Source of the DNA: JAICKN01 sp036489565
GTDB lineage: Bacteria; Acidobacteriota; Terriglobia; Terriglobales; Acidobacteriaceae
NCBI GenBank assembly: GCA_036489565.1
Contig: DASXFN010000079.1
Span: 7,864-71,863 of the forward strand
DNA: 64,000 bases
Direction: 5' to 3'
Part shown: one piece after another, positions 16,494-25,148 of the stretch
Layout: each line of letters starts with the position of its first letter
How positions within the stretch are numbered: position 1 is the stretch's first letter
The notes under the pieces: generated by a model
What the model was told of the DNA's origin: nothing
Databases searched by the model: none
What the model saw: only the letters and a program-made list of their open reading frames with translations
Position numbers and translations under genes: made by a program

Positions 16494-18437
16494 TTGGAAA
16501 GTCCAGATGAATTGTTGCGCGGCGTGCGCACTCATGCGGCCGGCCCGGCGGGGAAATTGCCTCTCACCGCTGACATGCTCCTCAATCAGCCGTCCGGAAA
16601 CATATTTGGACTGAGCTTGAACGTCGGCATGGGGTGGCCCGCGAACCAACTTCTGGGGCCGGAAGTCCTGATTCTGAGCACGCATGGCGGCCTGCGTGCC
16701 GAAGATGGAACTCCGGTGGCGCTGGGATTCCACACTGGACATTGGGAAGTTGGCTTACTGGTCGGCGAAGCAGCGCGCGAGTTGAAGGCACTGGGCGCGG
16801 TGCCGTTCAGTGGCACGGTCACTGATCCGTGCGACGGCCGTACCCAGGGCACAACAGGAATGTTCGATTCGCTTCCTTATAGAAATGATGCGGCCATTGT
16901 CTTCCGGCGGCTCATCCGTTCGCTTCCTACAAGAAAAGGCGTAGTAGGAATTGCCACCTGTGACAAAGGTCTGCCGGCGATGATGATGGCCCTTGCCGCG
17001 AACCACGATCTGCCTACCATTCTTGTGCCAGGCGGCGTGACGCTTTTGCCCAATGAAGGAGAAGACGCGGGAAAAATCCAATCGCTCGGCGCGCGTTTTG
17101 CTCACGATCAAATCACCATGGATTATGCGGCGGAGGTAGGATGCCGCACCTGTGCCTCACCCGGTGGAGGATGTCAGTTCCTGGGCACAGCGGCGACTTC
17201 GCAGGTAGTGGCCGAAGCTCTGGGCCTAGCGCTTCCTCACACCGCCCTTGCTCCCTCGGGACAACCCGTATGGCTGGATGCAGCGAAGCGTTCCGCCAAG
17301 GCAGTACTCCGCCAGCTCGAACTAGGTCTGACGACGCGTAATGTTCTTACCGAAGGCTCCTTGCGCAATGCGATGGTAGTTCATGCGGCTTTTGGCGGTT
17401 CCACCAACTTGCTGTTACACATTCCCGCCATCGCCTACGCGGCGAAGTTGCCAAGACCCACGGCATCGGACTGGGCCCGCATCAACCGCCAAATTCCTCG
17501 GCTGGTGGACGCATTGCCCAACGGCCCCAAAGGGTACGCAACCGTTCAGGTATTTCTTGCGGGCGCAGTGCCGGAGGTGATGCTGCATCTGCGGCAAGCG
17601 GGATTGATTGATACGCAAGCCTTGACCGTCTCCGGAGAAAAGCTGGATGCCTGCCTTGACTGGTGGAAGGAAAGCCGCCGCCGCCACGAACTGCGCGCGG
17701 CACTGCAGAAAATAGACGGCATTGATCCCGATGACGTCATCATGAGTCCCGACCGCGCCAAATCACGCGGGCTTACTCCCACGGTTTGTTTTCCCGTGGG
17801 CAACATCACGCCGGAAGGCTCAGTGATCAAGAGCACGGCCATTGATCCGTCCGTTGTGGATAAAGACGGCGTCTATCGCAAGCGCGGCCCGGCCAAAGTG
17901 TTTGTCTCAGAGAAAGCTGCCATTCATGCCATTAAGAACCACGAAGTGCATGAAGGCGATGTGATGGCGCTCATCTGCGCCGGGCCCATGGGTTCCGGCA
18001 TGCAGGAGATCTATCAAGTGACCGCGGCATTGAAGCATCTACCGTTCGGCAAGCATGTCGCTTTACTGACCGACGCGCGCTTCAGCGGAGTTTCTACTGG
18101 CGCTTGCATAGGGCATGTTTCTCCCGAGGCACTTGCTGGCGGGGCGATTGGTAAACTCCGCGATGGTGATTTGATTGAGATCGTGATTGACCGCGAGAAG
18201 CTGGAAGGCAGCGCGAATTTCATCGGCGAGAATGGGGAAGTATTTGGTCCGGAAGAAGGCGCGCGCCGCCTCGCGTTGCGCTCTCCTCGCGCCGATCTCG
18301 CTCCCGATCCCATGTTGCCTGACGACACTCGTCTGTGGGCAGCCCTCGTTCAGCGAAGCGGAGGCGTGTGGGCGGGTTGCGTTTATGACGTGGACGCGAT
18401 TGTTGACGCGGTGGCGACCAAGGGCGCGGGGCGGTAA
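16494..18437 (+). CDS. yjhG: YjhG/YagF-type D-xylonate dehydratase (IlvD/Edd family)
   Basis: 647 residues from TTG at 16494. It dehydrates a pentonate to 2-keto-3-deoxypentonate and needs an iron-sulfur cluster. Cluster-region cysteines lie in TDPCDGRTQGTTGMFDSLPY, GIATCDKGLPA and GCRTCASPGGGCQFLG. It aligns along its length with E. coli YjhG/YagF as I recall them (VRTHA near the start, GHVSPEALAGG and DDTRLWA near the end). The start is unclear: a strong AAAGGAGA lies at 16456-16463, six bases before an in-frame ACG (16470); no ATG exists downstream of the in-frame stop at 16455. The next gene begins right at its stop. Confidence 0.9.
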   Translation: MESPDELLRGVRTHAAGPAGKLPLTADMLLNQPSGNIFGLSLNVGMGWPANQLLGPEVLILSTHGGLRAEDGTPVALGFHTGHWEVGLLVGEAARELKALGAVPFSGTVTDPCDGRTQGTTGMFDSLPYRNDAAIVFRRLIRSLPTRKGVVGIATCDKGLPAMMMALAANHDLPTILVPGGVTLLPNEGEDAGKIQSLGARFAHDQITMDYAAEVGCRTCASPGGGCQFLGTAATSQVVAEALGLALPHTALAPSGQPVWLDAAKRSAKAVLRQLELGLTTRNVLTEGSLRNAMVVHAAFGGSTNLLLHIPAIAYAAKLPRPTASDWARINRQIPRLVDALPNGPKGYATVQVFLAGAVPEVMLHLRQAGLIDTQALTVSGEKLDACLDWWKESRRRHELRAALQKIDGIDPDDVIMSPDRAKSRGLTPTVCFPVGNITPEGSVIKSTAIDPSVVDKDGVYRKRGPAKVFVSEKAAIHAIKNHEVHEGDVMALICAGPMGSGMQEIYQVTAALKHLPFGKHVALLTDARFSGVSTGACIGHVSPEALAGGAIGKLRDGDLIEIVIDREKLEGSANFIGENGEVFGPEEGARRLALRSPRADLAPDPMLPDDTRLWAALVQRSGGVWAGCVYDVDAIVDAVATKGAGR

Positions 18438-18953
18438 ATGAGCCCGTATCACGTGCGAGCGGCAACCGCAGAGGACGCAAGAGGCATTGCTTTCGTGCAC
18501 ATAGATTCATGGCGAGAAACATATTCCGGCATCGTTCCCCAGGATTATCTGGAGTCAATGTCATACGACCAACGCACTGAAGCATGGGTTAACGTCTTCG
18601 CGGAAAACCATCCGTTGGAAAAAGTGTTCGTGGTCGAAAATGAGAATAAGACTATCGCAGGGTTCGCCGTGGCGGGGAAATCTCGCGAGCCATCTTTTGC
18701 GTATGAAGGCGAACTCAACGCCATTTATCTTCCGAAAAATCTCCACGGACAGGGATTAGGAAGGCTATTGTTCGAGAGATGCGTGGAAGCAATCCATGGA
18801 TTCGGCTTCCAGAGCATGTTCGTATGGGTCTTAAGAAAGAATCCTGCGCTGAGTTTTTACATCCGCATGGGAGCGGAGGAGTTTTCCGCAAAGTCAATCG
18901 AGATCGGTGGCCAACAATTAGAAGAAGTCGCTCTCGGCTGGAACAAAATTTAG
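18438..18953 (+). CDS. GNAT-family N-acetyltransferase
   Basis: 171 residues, with its ATG directly after the dehydratase stop, so probably translated from the same message. GNAT hallmarks: opening YHVRAATAEDARGIAFVHIDSW, the acetyl-CoA motif IYLPKNLHGQGLGRLLFERC (about 94-113), and SMFVWVLRKNPALSFYIRMGAEE. Overall resembles stand-alone acetyltransferases acting on small amines or peptides. The substrate cannot be named. Confidence 0.88.
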   Translation: MSPYHVRAATAEDARGIAFVHIDSWRETYSGIVPQDYLESMSYDQRTEAWVNVFAENHPLEKVFVVENENKTIAGFAVAGKSREPSFAYEGELNAIYLPKNLHGQGLGRLLFERCVEAIHGFGFQSMFVWVLRKNPALSFYIRMGAEEFSAKSIEIGGQQLEEVALGWNKI

Positions 18954-18985
18954 CGTTGTCCCGCTTTCCCCTCGCCAAACCTCAT

Positions 18986-20059
18986 TTACGGCTGGTTGTA
19001 ATATCCGGTACGCGTGCGTGCCGTAAGGCCCGGCTTGTCCACTTTGACCTTGACCGCATGGTAAGCGTTCGGGCCATCCGCGGGGAGAGAATCAAAGGAC
19101 AGGGAGTAATAGGCGTTCGCGTCCGTAACCGATTGAGCGATCTCGCCGGAAATGTCGTTGCTTGAGTTAAGGACCCGGCCCCCTGTCTGGTAGGCAAAGA
19201 CCTGGAGTGCCAGATTGCCCGGGTCGGCATGCTTAGCCGTGGTCACTCCCTTCGTGAATTGCTGATAGTAAAGTGTCCGCATTCCAGCCGCGTCCCTCAA
19301 TCCCAGCGGATCAATGGAGTAAATCGTGACCCCGGCGCGACGCAGTTCAGTGGAGAGCGCAACAACGGAGTTGAAGATGACTCTTTGGTTTTCGGATGTC
19401 AGTTGAATTCGCGCTCCGGAAAGAAGAGGCCAGCCGGGACTGATCCACACTAATATTTTGCGGCCCGGTCTTGCCGCCTCGTAGTTGGCGATAGTGGTGA
19501 GTGCCTGGGTTGATAGGCGGAGCCGGTCTGCGGCGCCATAAACGCCGGACTCCCGCGGGATGGCTCGCAAGCTAGCTTCATTGTTATGCAGCAATCCGAT
19601 TAAAAAATTTCCGTCGCGAGAATTTCCATTCTGTATTCGCGGCCCTGCGTCGGTAAAGAAAATGAGAGATGTAGGCTCAGCTAAATGCCCACCATTTTGC
19701 GCCAGAAATTTTTCAATTTGTTGCCGCTCGAAAAAAACACTTTGGATTGAGGCATTGACCTCGTCCACCACCAGAATGACTTCAACTGGGGACTGAACCG
19801 TGGAACTATCCACCGCGTGAAAGTCGAGAATTTTCCGCGACTGCTTGTCGTCCACTACGGTAAAGTCTTGCGCTTGCAGGCCCGAAATCGGTTTGCCAGA
19901 TTTGTCTGTCACAACAATGTCCAGCGCGATGCGATCAACGCTGCCGGATGCGGCCGTGGCTGGTTGTTTCACGGACAATAAAGACGAAGTGCCCTGCTGG
20001 GCGAACGCAATCAGGGATGAAAATAAGCAGAATGTCCAAAGCCGCAAGCAAGCATTCAT
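18986..20059 (-). CDS. Secreted VWFA-related domain protein
   Basis: 357 residues from ATG at 20059, chosen because a signal peptide (NACLRLWTFCLFSSLIAFAQQ) begins there and GAGGTGCC precedes it; a frame to 20101 exists. Domain of the VWFA-related type common in Acidobacteria: strand IALDIVVTDKSGKPISGLQAQDF, then VEVILVVDEVNASI where the MIDAS is degenerate, KILVWISPGWPLLSG, and a closing YYSLSFDSLPADGPNAYHAVKVKVDKPGL segment. Likely periplasmic or exported; molecular role unknown. Confidence 0.82.
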   Translation of the reverse strand: MNACLRLWTFCLFSSLIAFAQQGTSSLLSVKQPATAASGSVDRIALDIVVTDKSGKPISGLQAQDFTVVDDKQSRKILDFHAVDSSTVQSPVEVILVVDEVNASIQSVFFERQQIEKFLAQNGGHLAEPTSLIFFTDAGPRIQNGNSRDGNFLIGLLHNNEASLRAIPRESGVYGAADRLRLSTQALTTIANYEAARPGRKILVWISPGWPLLSGARIQLTSENQRVIFNSVVALSTELRRAGVTIYSIDPLGLRDAAGMRTLYYQQFTKGVTTAKHADPGNLALQVFAYQTGGRVLNSSNDISGEIAQSVTDANAYYSLSFDSLPADGPNAYHAVKVKVDKPGLTARTRTGYYNQP

Positions 20060-20228
20060 TGAGGCACCTCGCGTTGTGAGGGCGTGCTTAATAGCCCGCA
20101 CAACGTGGCGATTATAGTCCAGGATTATCTGAGCCAGCGGTGTTATTTTTGGTCGAGCGATGAGGGATTAACGATGAATCTTTACGTGTGACGACAATTT
20201 TTTACAAAGCCGCCGTCAAGGAAACATG

Positions 20229-20810
20229 CTACGGCCGGCCGCCGGCAAGCTTCACTTCGATCTCCACCGAGTCTTTTACGTGCAGAAAAAAATTGCTTGG
20301 ATTCTTCATCCCCCACTGCACATAAGGGACTGCGAAGTGTGACGTTGCCTGCCAATGCTGCGGCGTGATTTCAACTTCCGTGGGCACCGTCATTTCGTGG
20401 GCGACGCCATGAATAGTGAAAACTCCGTGAACCTGGACCTGGGACGTGCCTTCCATCGCGATGGAGCCCTCCAGGCGGTCCGGCAGAAACGTGATTTCAG
20501 GATAGCGCGCGCTTTCCAGCACATCCTTATGCATTTTGTTGTCGCGGCCTTCGATCCCAGTTTTCGCGCTGGTCGCATCCAGCACGATTTCACCGTCAAC
20601 GTGATTGTTCCCGGGGGAAAAACGCACGAAGCTTTTCTTCAAAGCGAACGTCCCGTGGACGGTGTGCAGGGTCGCGTCGAGGCTGAACGAAACCGCGCTG
20701 GCGGTGGGATCAGGAATAAAGGTAATTTCGCGCGGCGCGATTTGCTGCGCGGAGACCACCGTGCCACAGAAAACCACTGCGACTGCTAGACGCGATAATT
20801 TTCCGAGCAT
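20229..20810 (-). CDS. YceI-like lipid-binding family protein
   Basis: 193 residues. Signal peptide (1-21, ending VVSAQQ). The YceI lipocalin-like barrel shows ASAVSFSLDATLHTVHGTFAL, GEIVLDATSAKTGIEGRDNKMHKDVLESARYPEITF, and VHGVFTIHGVAHEMTVP. Members bind polyisoprenoids or other amphiphiles in the periplasm. Its position downstream of rseP on the same strand is not close enough to prove a common transcript. Confidence 0.9.
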   Translation of the reverse strand: MLGKLSRLAVAVVFCGTVVSAQQIAPREITFIPDPTASAVSFSLDATLHTVHGTFALKKSFVRFSPGNNHVDGEIVLDATSAKTGIEGRDNKMHKDVLESARYPEITFLPDRLEGSIAMEGTSQVQVHGVFTIHGVAHEMTVPTEVEITPQHWQATSHFAVPYVQWGMKNPSNFFLHVKDSVEIEVKLAGGRP

Positions 20811-20893
20811 ATGAACTGATTCTTTAATAAGAACGCAAGTCGAATGTCACGAACAGGTAATAAAATTAGTCCCCTTATTCCGCATCGTCGGCT

Positions 20894-22222
20894 TCAAGGC
20901 AACATTCCGGTCTTGCGAATGTCGTTGTAAATCACCATTACTGCAAAAAGAACCAGAAACACAAATGCCGCCTGATAAACGCGCTCTTTAATGACCATAC
21001 TGATGTCGCGTCGCATAAGCCCTTCAATGAACAGGAAGAGGATGATTCCGCCGTCAAGGATGGGGATGGGCAGTAAATTGAAAATTCCCAGATTCAAGCT
21101 GATGGCGGCGGTCAGTTCCATGAGAGGTGTCCAGCCCTTTTCCTGCGCCGCTTCGCCCGCAGCCTGCGCAATTCCAATGGGCCCGGAAACCGCCCGCATG
21201 GAAACTTTGCGCTGAACCAGCTTTTCAACAAGTTCAAGAATCAGCACCGACGTCTTCTCGTTCGTGTCGAACGAGTGCGACAGGGCCTCGGGAAATGAAA
21301 GCGGAATCACTTTGGTGGGCACGCTGCCAATTCCCACCCGGTATCGTGGTTCGTCGGAACCGCTCATATCGTTCAGCACCGGCTTAAGAGTGAAATCCTT
21401 CATTTGGCCGTCGCGGGAAACCGTCAGGGTGACCGGCTGATCTTTGGTCTGCCTAAGGATGTCAATCATTTGGCCGACCGCAAGCAAAGGCTTTCCGTTC
21501 AGCGCGACCATGACGTCGCCGATTTTAAGTCCCGCCTTTTCCGCGGGCATGCCGGGCTCCAGGTCGGTGACTTCCAGAATATGTTTTGGTTCAAGTCCTC
21601 CAAAACCCATTTCTGAAGGCCCTATGGCTTCGGGCACCAGCGTTTTCTGCGACGTCTGACCATCGTGGCGCACCGTCAAATTCAGCGGCTGATTTGGGCT
21701 AAGCATGACCTTGGTGATCAACTGCTGCCATGTCGGGTCCTGAATACCTTCCAGCTGAGTGATGACATCGTCTCTTTGCAAACCAATTTTTGCCGCGGCA
21801 GAATCCTGCTCCACCCAGCCGATGACCGTGGGTTGGTCCATGTAAGTGGCGTGCTCATAGTGCACCATATAAACGATGGTCAGCAGACCGATCGCCAGCA
21901 CGATATTCATGAACGGTCCGGCGATAGCAATCAGAAAACGGTGCCAACGCGAGTGCGACAAGAATTCCCTGGGATCGCCGGTGCGCTCATCCATGGGATT
22001 CTCGCCGCTCATCTTTACGTAGCCACCCAGCGGCAACAGATTGATGCGGTAGTCCGTCTCGCCTTTTTTAAAACCAATCAGCCGCGTGCCGAATCCAATG
22101 GCGAACTGCTCCACGCGCACGCCTAACAGCTTGGCCACGGCGAAGTGGCCGAACTCATGGATCAAAATCATGAATCCAAGAATGACGGCAACGGCTACGA
22201 TATCAATGAGAATTCCAGACAT
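20894..22222 (-). CDS. rseP: RIP zinc metalloprotease RseP
   Basis: 442 residues. A site-2-type membrane protease with zinc site HEFGH at residues 22-26 in the first span, two PDZ domains (about 115-200 and 210-290), and the third zinc ligand region NLLPIPILDGG near residue 385. It cleaves membrane-bound anti-sigma factors and signal peptides. Last gene of the uppS-cdsA-dxr-rseP order, with its start 10 bases past the dxr stop. Length is normal for the family. Confidence 0.95.
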   Translation of the reverse strand: MSGILIDIVAVAVILGFMILIHEFGHFAVAKLLGVRVEQFAIGFGTRLIGFKKGETDYRINLLPLGGYVKMSGENPMDERTGDPREFLSHSRWHRFLIAIAGPFMNIVLAIGLLTIVYMVHYEHATYMDQPTVIGWVEQDSAAAKIGLQRDDVITQLEGIQDPTWQQLITKVMLSPNQPLNLTVRHDGQTSQKTLVPEAIGPSEMGFGGLEPKHILEVTDLEPGMPAEKAGLKIGDVMVALNGKPLLAVGQMIDILRQTKDQPVTLTVSRDGQMKDFTLKPVLNDMSGSDEPRYRVGIGSVPTKVIPLSFPEALSHSFDTNEKTSVLILELVEKLVQRKVSMRAVSGPIGIAQAAGEAAQEKGWTPLMELTAAISLNLGIFNLLPIPILDGGIILFLFIEGLMRRDISMVIKERVYQAAFVFLVLFAVMVIYNDIRKTGMLP

Positions 22223-22231
22223 AATTTCCTA

Positions 22232-23434
22232 TTAATTCCTAGGTGTCGCGACAGAAACGATTGCTGAGCTTCGGCCCAATCGTCCTACTTTTTCTTGCGC
22301 TATGCCACGGGCCTGAAGGTCCGCTTCGAGCACTGCTCTTATAGATTCTAATTTGCCCACTTTTGTTTCACCCAGTACTTCTTCAATAATTTGCGCGATC
22401 TGATCGAAGCGAATGCAACCGTCTAGAAATGCAGCGACGGCAACTTCATCCGCGGCATTCAGGGCCACCGGCTTTGCGCCACCGGACTCTACCGCTTCAT
22501 AGGCAAGACGCAGACAAGGGAATTTTTCCATGTCCGGGGGGCAGAATTCGAGGTGCCGTAAGTCCATGACCGGGAAGCGCATATCCGATTCGATGCGATC
22601 GGGATACGTGAGGGCATAAAGAATCGGCAGACGCATATCGGTGACGGAAAATTGCGCCAGAATGCTGCCATCCACAAATTCAACCATGGAATGAATGGTG
22701 GATTGCGGATGCACAATTACACCGATTTGCGCAGGCGGCATGTTGAACAGGCGGCAAGCCTCGATCACTTCAAAGCCTTTATTCATCAGCGTGGCGGAAT
22801 CAATGGTAATGCGCTTTCCCATGCGCCACGTTGGATGGTTCAAAGCCTGTTCCACGGAAATCGAAGGAAACTCTGATTTGGGAGTATTCCGGAACGGCCC
22901 GCCCGACGCGGTGAGCCAGATGCGCTGTACTTCATGCATGCGCCCGCCTCGCAGGCATTGATGGACGGCGTTGTGCTCGCTGTCAATCGGCAGCAACGGC
23001 TTGCCCTGTTTTCGGGCTTCGGCGGTAATCAACTCTCCGGCGGCTACCATGCATTCTTTATTAGCCAAACCGATAGCCTTGCCTGCCTTCACGGCCTCAT
23101 ACGTGGCTTCCAACCCGGCCACTCCAACAATAGCGCTGACCACGAAATCGGCTTCAGCAAGAGTCGCAACCTTCACCGTTCCGGCTGGGCCGTACACGAC
23201 TTCAATTCCAGAGTTCCCAGCGCTTTTCAGCCGTGATTGCAAGTCGGCCGCGTCGGCTTCACTGGCCATGGAAATCACGCGGGGTTTCCATCGCTGGGCC
23301 TGCTCGAAGGCGCTATCTAAATTACGGCCCGCAGCGAGCGAAACCACTTGAAAACGCTCAGGATAGGTCTCGGCAACGTTCAGCGTGCTGCGGCCAATAG
23401 AACCGGTCGAGCCCAGGATGGCAATGCGTTTCAT
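22232..23434 (-). CDS. dxr: 1-deoxy-D-xylulose-5-phosphate reductoisomerase
   Basis: 400 residues from ATG at 23434, giving the expected N-terminus MKRIAILGSTGSIGRSTL; the frame extends to 23542 but overlaps the phosphatase gene. It makes 2-C-methylerythritol 4-phosphate in isoprenoid synthesis with NADPH. Motifs: GSTGSIG (8-14), the metal and substrate site LLPIDSEHNAVHQCL, LTASGGPFRN, and NHPTWRMGKRITIDSATLMNKGFE. It feeds the undecaprenyl diphosphate pathway of UppS encoded in the same set. Confidence 0.96.
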   Translation of the reverse strand: MKRIAILGSTGSIGRSTLNVAETYPERFQVVSLAAGRNLDSAFEQAQRWKPRVISMASEADAADLQSRLKSAGNSGIEVVYGPAGTVKVATLAEADFVVSAIVGVAGLEATYEAVKAGKAIGLANKECMVAAGELITAEARKQGKPLLPIDSEHNAVHQCLRGGRMHEVQRIWLTASGGPFRNTPKSEFPSISVEQALNHPTWRMGKRITIDSATLMNKGFEVIEACRLFNMPPAQIGVIVHPQSTIHSMVEFVDGSILAQFSVTDMRLPILYALTYPDRIESDMRFPVMDLRHLEFCPPDMEKFPCLRLAYEAVESGGAKPVALNAADEVAVAAFLDGCIRFDQIAQIIEEVLGETKVGKLESIRAVLEADLQARGIAQEKVGRLGRSSAIVSVATPRN

Positions 23435-23471
23435 GCCTGGAAGTTGAGCATTCGTGGAGCAGCAAGTGAAT

Positions 23472-23975
23472 TCATCTTGTGGTTTCCGAGACCAAAGCGT
23501 AACGGTCAAGCCAGTTGCGCTGCTCGGCTGTTTCCGGAACATTCACGCCGCGCGCCGCGCTGACGATTTCGACAGCGGCTTGCGGAGAAAAACCTTTTCT
23601 GATCAATAGGCAAGTGGCGATCAACCCACTCCGACCGATTCCCTGACGGCAATGCACGGCAAGATTTTTCCCCGATTGAAGGTCCGCGTCGAGAGCCTCC
23701 AGCGTTTTCGTCAGCTTAGCTTCGGAGCTAGGAACCTGCCGGTCAGGAATGGGAAGCGAGAAAAATTTCATGCCCTGGAGTTTGGCTTCTTTCGCTTCAT
23801 CCTTAAGATTCAATTCCAGTTCTTCTTCCGCGTCTAACAAAGAAAGCACGGTATCAACACCCGATCGGCGCCAGCTTGAAATCTCATCTTCCAGCCAATC
23901 TCCGCCGCGAGGACGCGCGGCAACCGCCAATTTGCCCGCCCAAGGCCCGTGAATCCAATAAAGCTTTGTGCTCAT
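23472..23975 (-). CDS. Dual-specificity/tyrosine-type protein phosphatase
   Basis: 167 residues. The phosphate-binding loop is VHCRQGIGRSGL (C109, R115) and the general acid is in PIPDRQVP (D78). Such enzymes dephosphorylate proteins or small phosphates. No signal peptide, so cytoplasmic. It starts inside the stop codon of the ParB-like gene (ATGA at 23972-23975) and precedes dxr by 37 bases, placing it in the middle of the isoprenoid/lipid operon. Target unknown. Confidence 0.85.
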   Translation of the reverse strand: MSTKLYWIHGPWAGKLAVAARPRGGDWLEDEISSWRRSGVDTVLSLLDAEEELELNLKDEAKEAKLQGMKFFSLPIPDRQVPSSEAKLTKTLEALDADLQSGKNLAVHCRQGIGRSGLIATCLLIRKGFSPQAAVEIVSAARGVNVPETAEQRNWLDRYALVSETTR

Positions 23976-24223
23976 AAAGAAGAACTCTTGGGAACAACTT
24001 CGCGTGGCAAAACGTCCACATCAACTCCGCGCTCGCGCAGAACGAAAGTCCTGTGGTGCCCATCAAGTATAGTTCCATCCGGCCTGGTTTTCAGGCAATC
24101 TCTTTGGCCTGGTAAAAGAGATCGTGTAAGCATTTCGGTGGACATTTGTCTTATTTTATCGAGTTTCGCGGGATTGAGGGAACTATCCGGGTGCAGCGGC
24201 AGAAGAGGATGCAAATCCGGCAT
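23972..24223 (-). CDS. Small ParB/sulfiredoxin-like domain protein
   Basis: 83 residues from ATG at 24223; an in-frame start at 24301 would overlap cdsA by 62 bases. The ParB-type fold is suggested by KIRQMSTEMLTRSLLPGQRD, KTRPDGTILDGHHRTFVLRE (DGHHR at 54-58, the usual DGxHR box) and the closing strand DVDVLPREVVP. Proteins with this fold include nucleases, CTPases and sulfiredoxin; a stand-alone domain of this size has no clear function. It overlaps the phosphatase gene by four bases, so the two form a coupled pair. Confidence 0.65.
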   Translation of the reverse strand: MPDLHPLLPLHPDSSLNPAKLDKIRQMSTEMLTRSLLPGQRDCLKTRPDGTILDGHHRTFVLRERGVDVDVLPREVVPKSSSL

Positions 24224-24239
24224 ATTGAAGAGGATACGA

Positions 24240-25142
24240 CTACCGTAATACGCGCCAAGCCGCATAGTACCACAGGATAGGGGCAGCAAAGAGCAGGGCA
24301 TCTATGCGGTCAAGCATGCCTCCGTGGCCGGGAAGCAGGCTGCCGGAATCCTTCACTCCGGCGCCGCGTTTGATGAGCGATTCCACCAGATCTCCAAGCT
24401 GCGCAGCGATGTTGATGGCTGCCGAAAGTAGTAGCGTGGGCCAAAGCAGAGGTTTCTGCAGGGCGAAGAGACCGTCTTTCTTGTCAATCAGGTGCGCATT
24501 CAGCAACGCGGAACTGATTTGACCGGAATAGTTAAAAAGCAGCGCCCCGATGATCAGGCTGGCGGCCAGTGACGCGAAAGCGCCTTCCCACGTTTTCTTG
24601 GGACTGATGCGCGGAGACATCAGACGACGGCCCAGGGATTTCCCCACGAAGTAAGCAAAAATATCGCCGCCCCACACAATTAACAGAAGGTACAAAATGA
24701 GAAACGCGCCGCGCCATTGCTCGCGGACTTGCACCAGCAGCCCTAGGGGCAGGGCGATATATCCAAAGGCAAAAACGGAAACCATGGCGGCTGGGAAGGC
24801 GGTGCGCAGATCAACCCGGCGCATGGCAATCACGGAAAAAATGAATGGCATGAGCGCGGCCAGGAACACCGCCGCATATACCACGCCTGTGGTGGAAAGC
24901 AGAGGAGTGTCTCCGCCGGGGTTGACCGCGACGAAAACAAAGAAAATGGCGATCACCGCGAATGTGGCCCATCGAAAAGGATGAATGCCATATCCCGCTG
25001 AGAGCTTGAGCAATTCATCAGTCGTGAGCAAGGCAATCAATGCGGTGACGAACGCAAGAACGGGAACCGGCGCGGCGAGCACCAATAACAAAACAATCGG
25101 AATGAGAACAACAGCGGTGAGAATTCGTTTAAGAAGTTGCAA
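24240..25142 (-). CDS. cdsA: Phosphatidate cytidylyltransferase CdsA
   Basis: 300 residues with about eight membrane spans. It makes CDP-diacylglycerol from phosphatidate and CTP. The family signature is complete near the C-terminus: SLIKRGAGVKDSGSLLPGHG followed by GMLDRIDALLFAAP. It starts 7 bases after the uppS stop, so translation is probably coupled. Confidence 0.94.
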   Translation of the reverse strand: MQLLKRILTAVVLIPIVLLLVLAAPVPVLAFVTALIALLTTDELLKLSAGYGIHPFRWATFAVIAIFFVFVAVNPGGDTPLLSTTGVVYAAVFLAALMPFIFSVIAMRRVDLRTAFPAAMVSVFAFGYIALPLGLLVQVREQWRGAFLILYLLLIVWGGDIFAYFVGKSLGRRLMSPRISPKKTWEGAFASLAASLIIGALLFNYSGQISSALLNAHLIDKKDGLFALQKPLLWPTLLLSAAINIAAQLGDLVESLIKRGAGVKDSGSLLPGHGGMLDRIDALLFAAPILWYYAAWRVLR

Positions 25143-25148
25143 TGGGCG

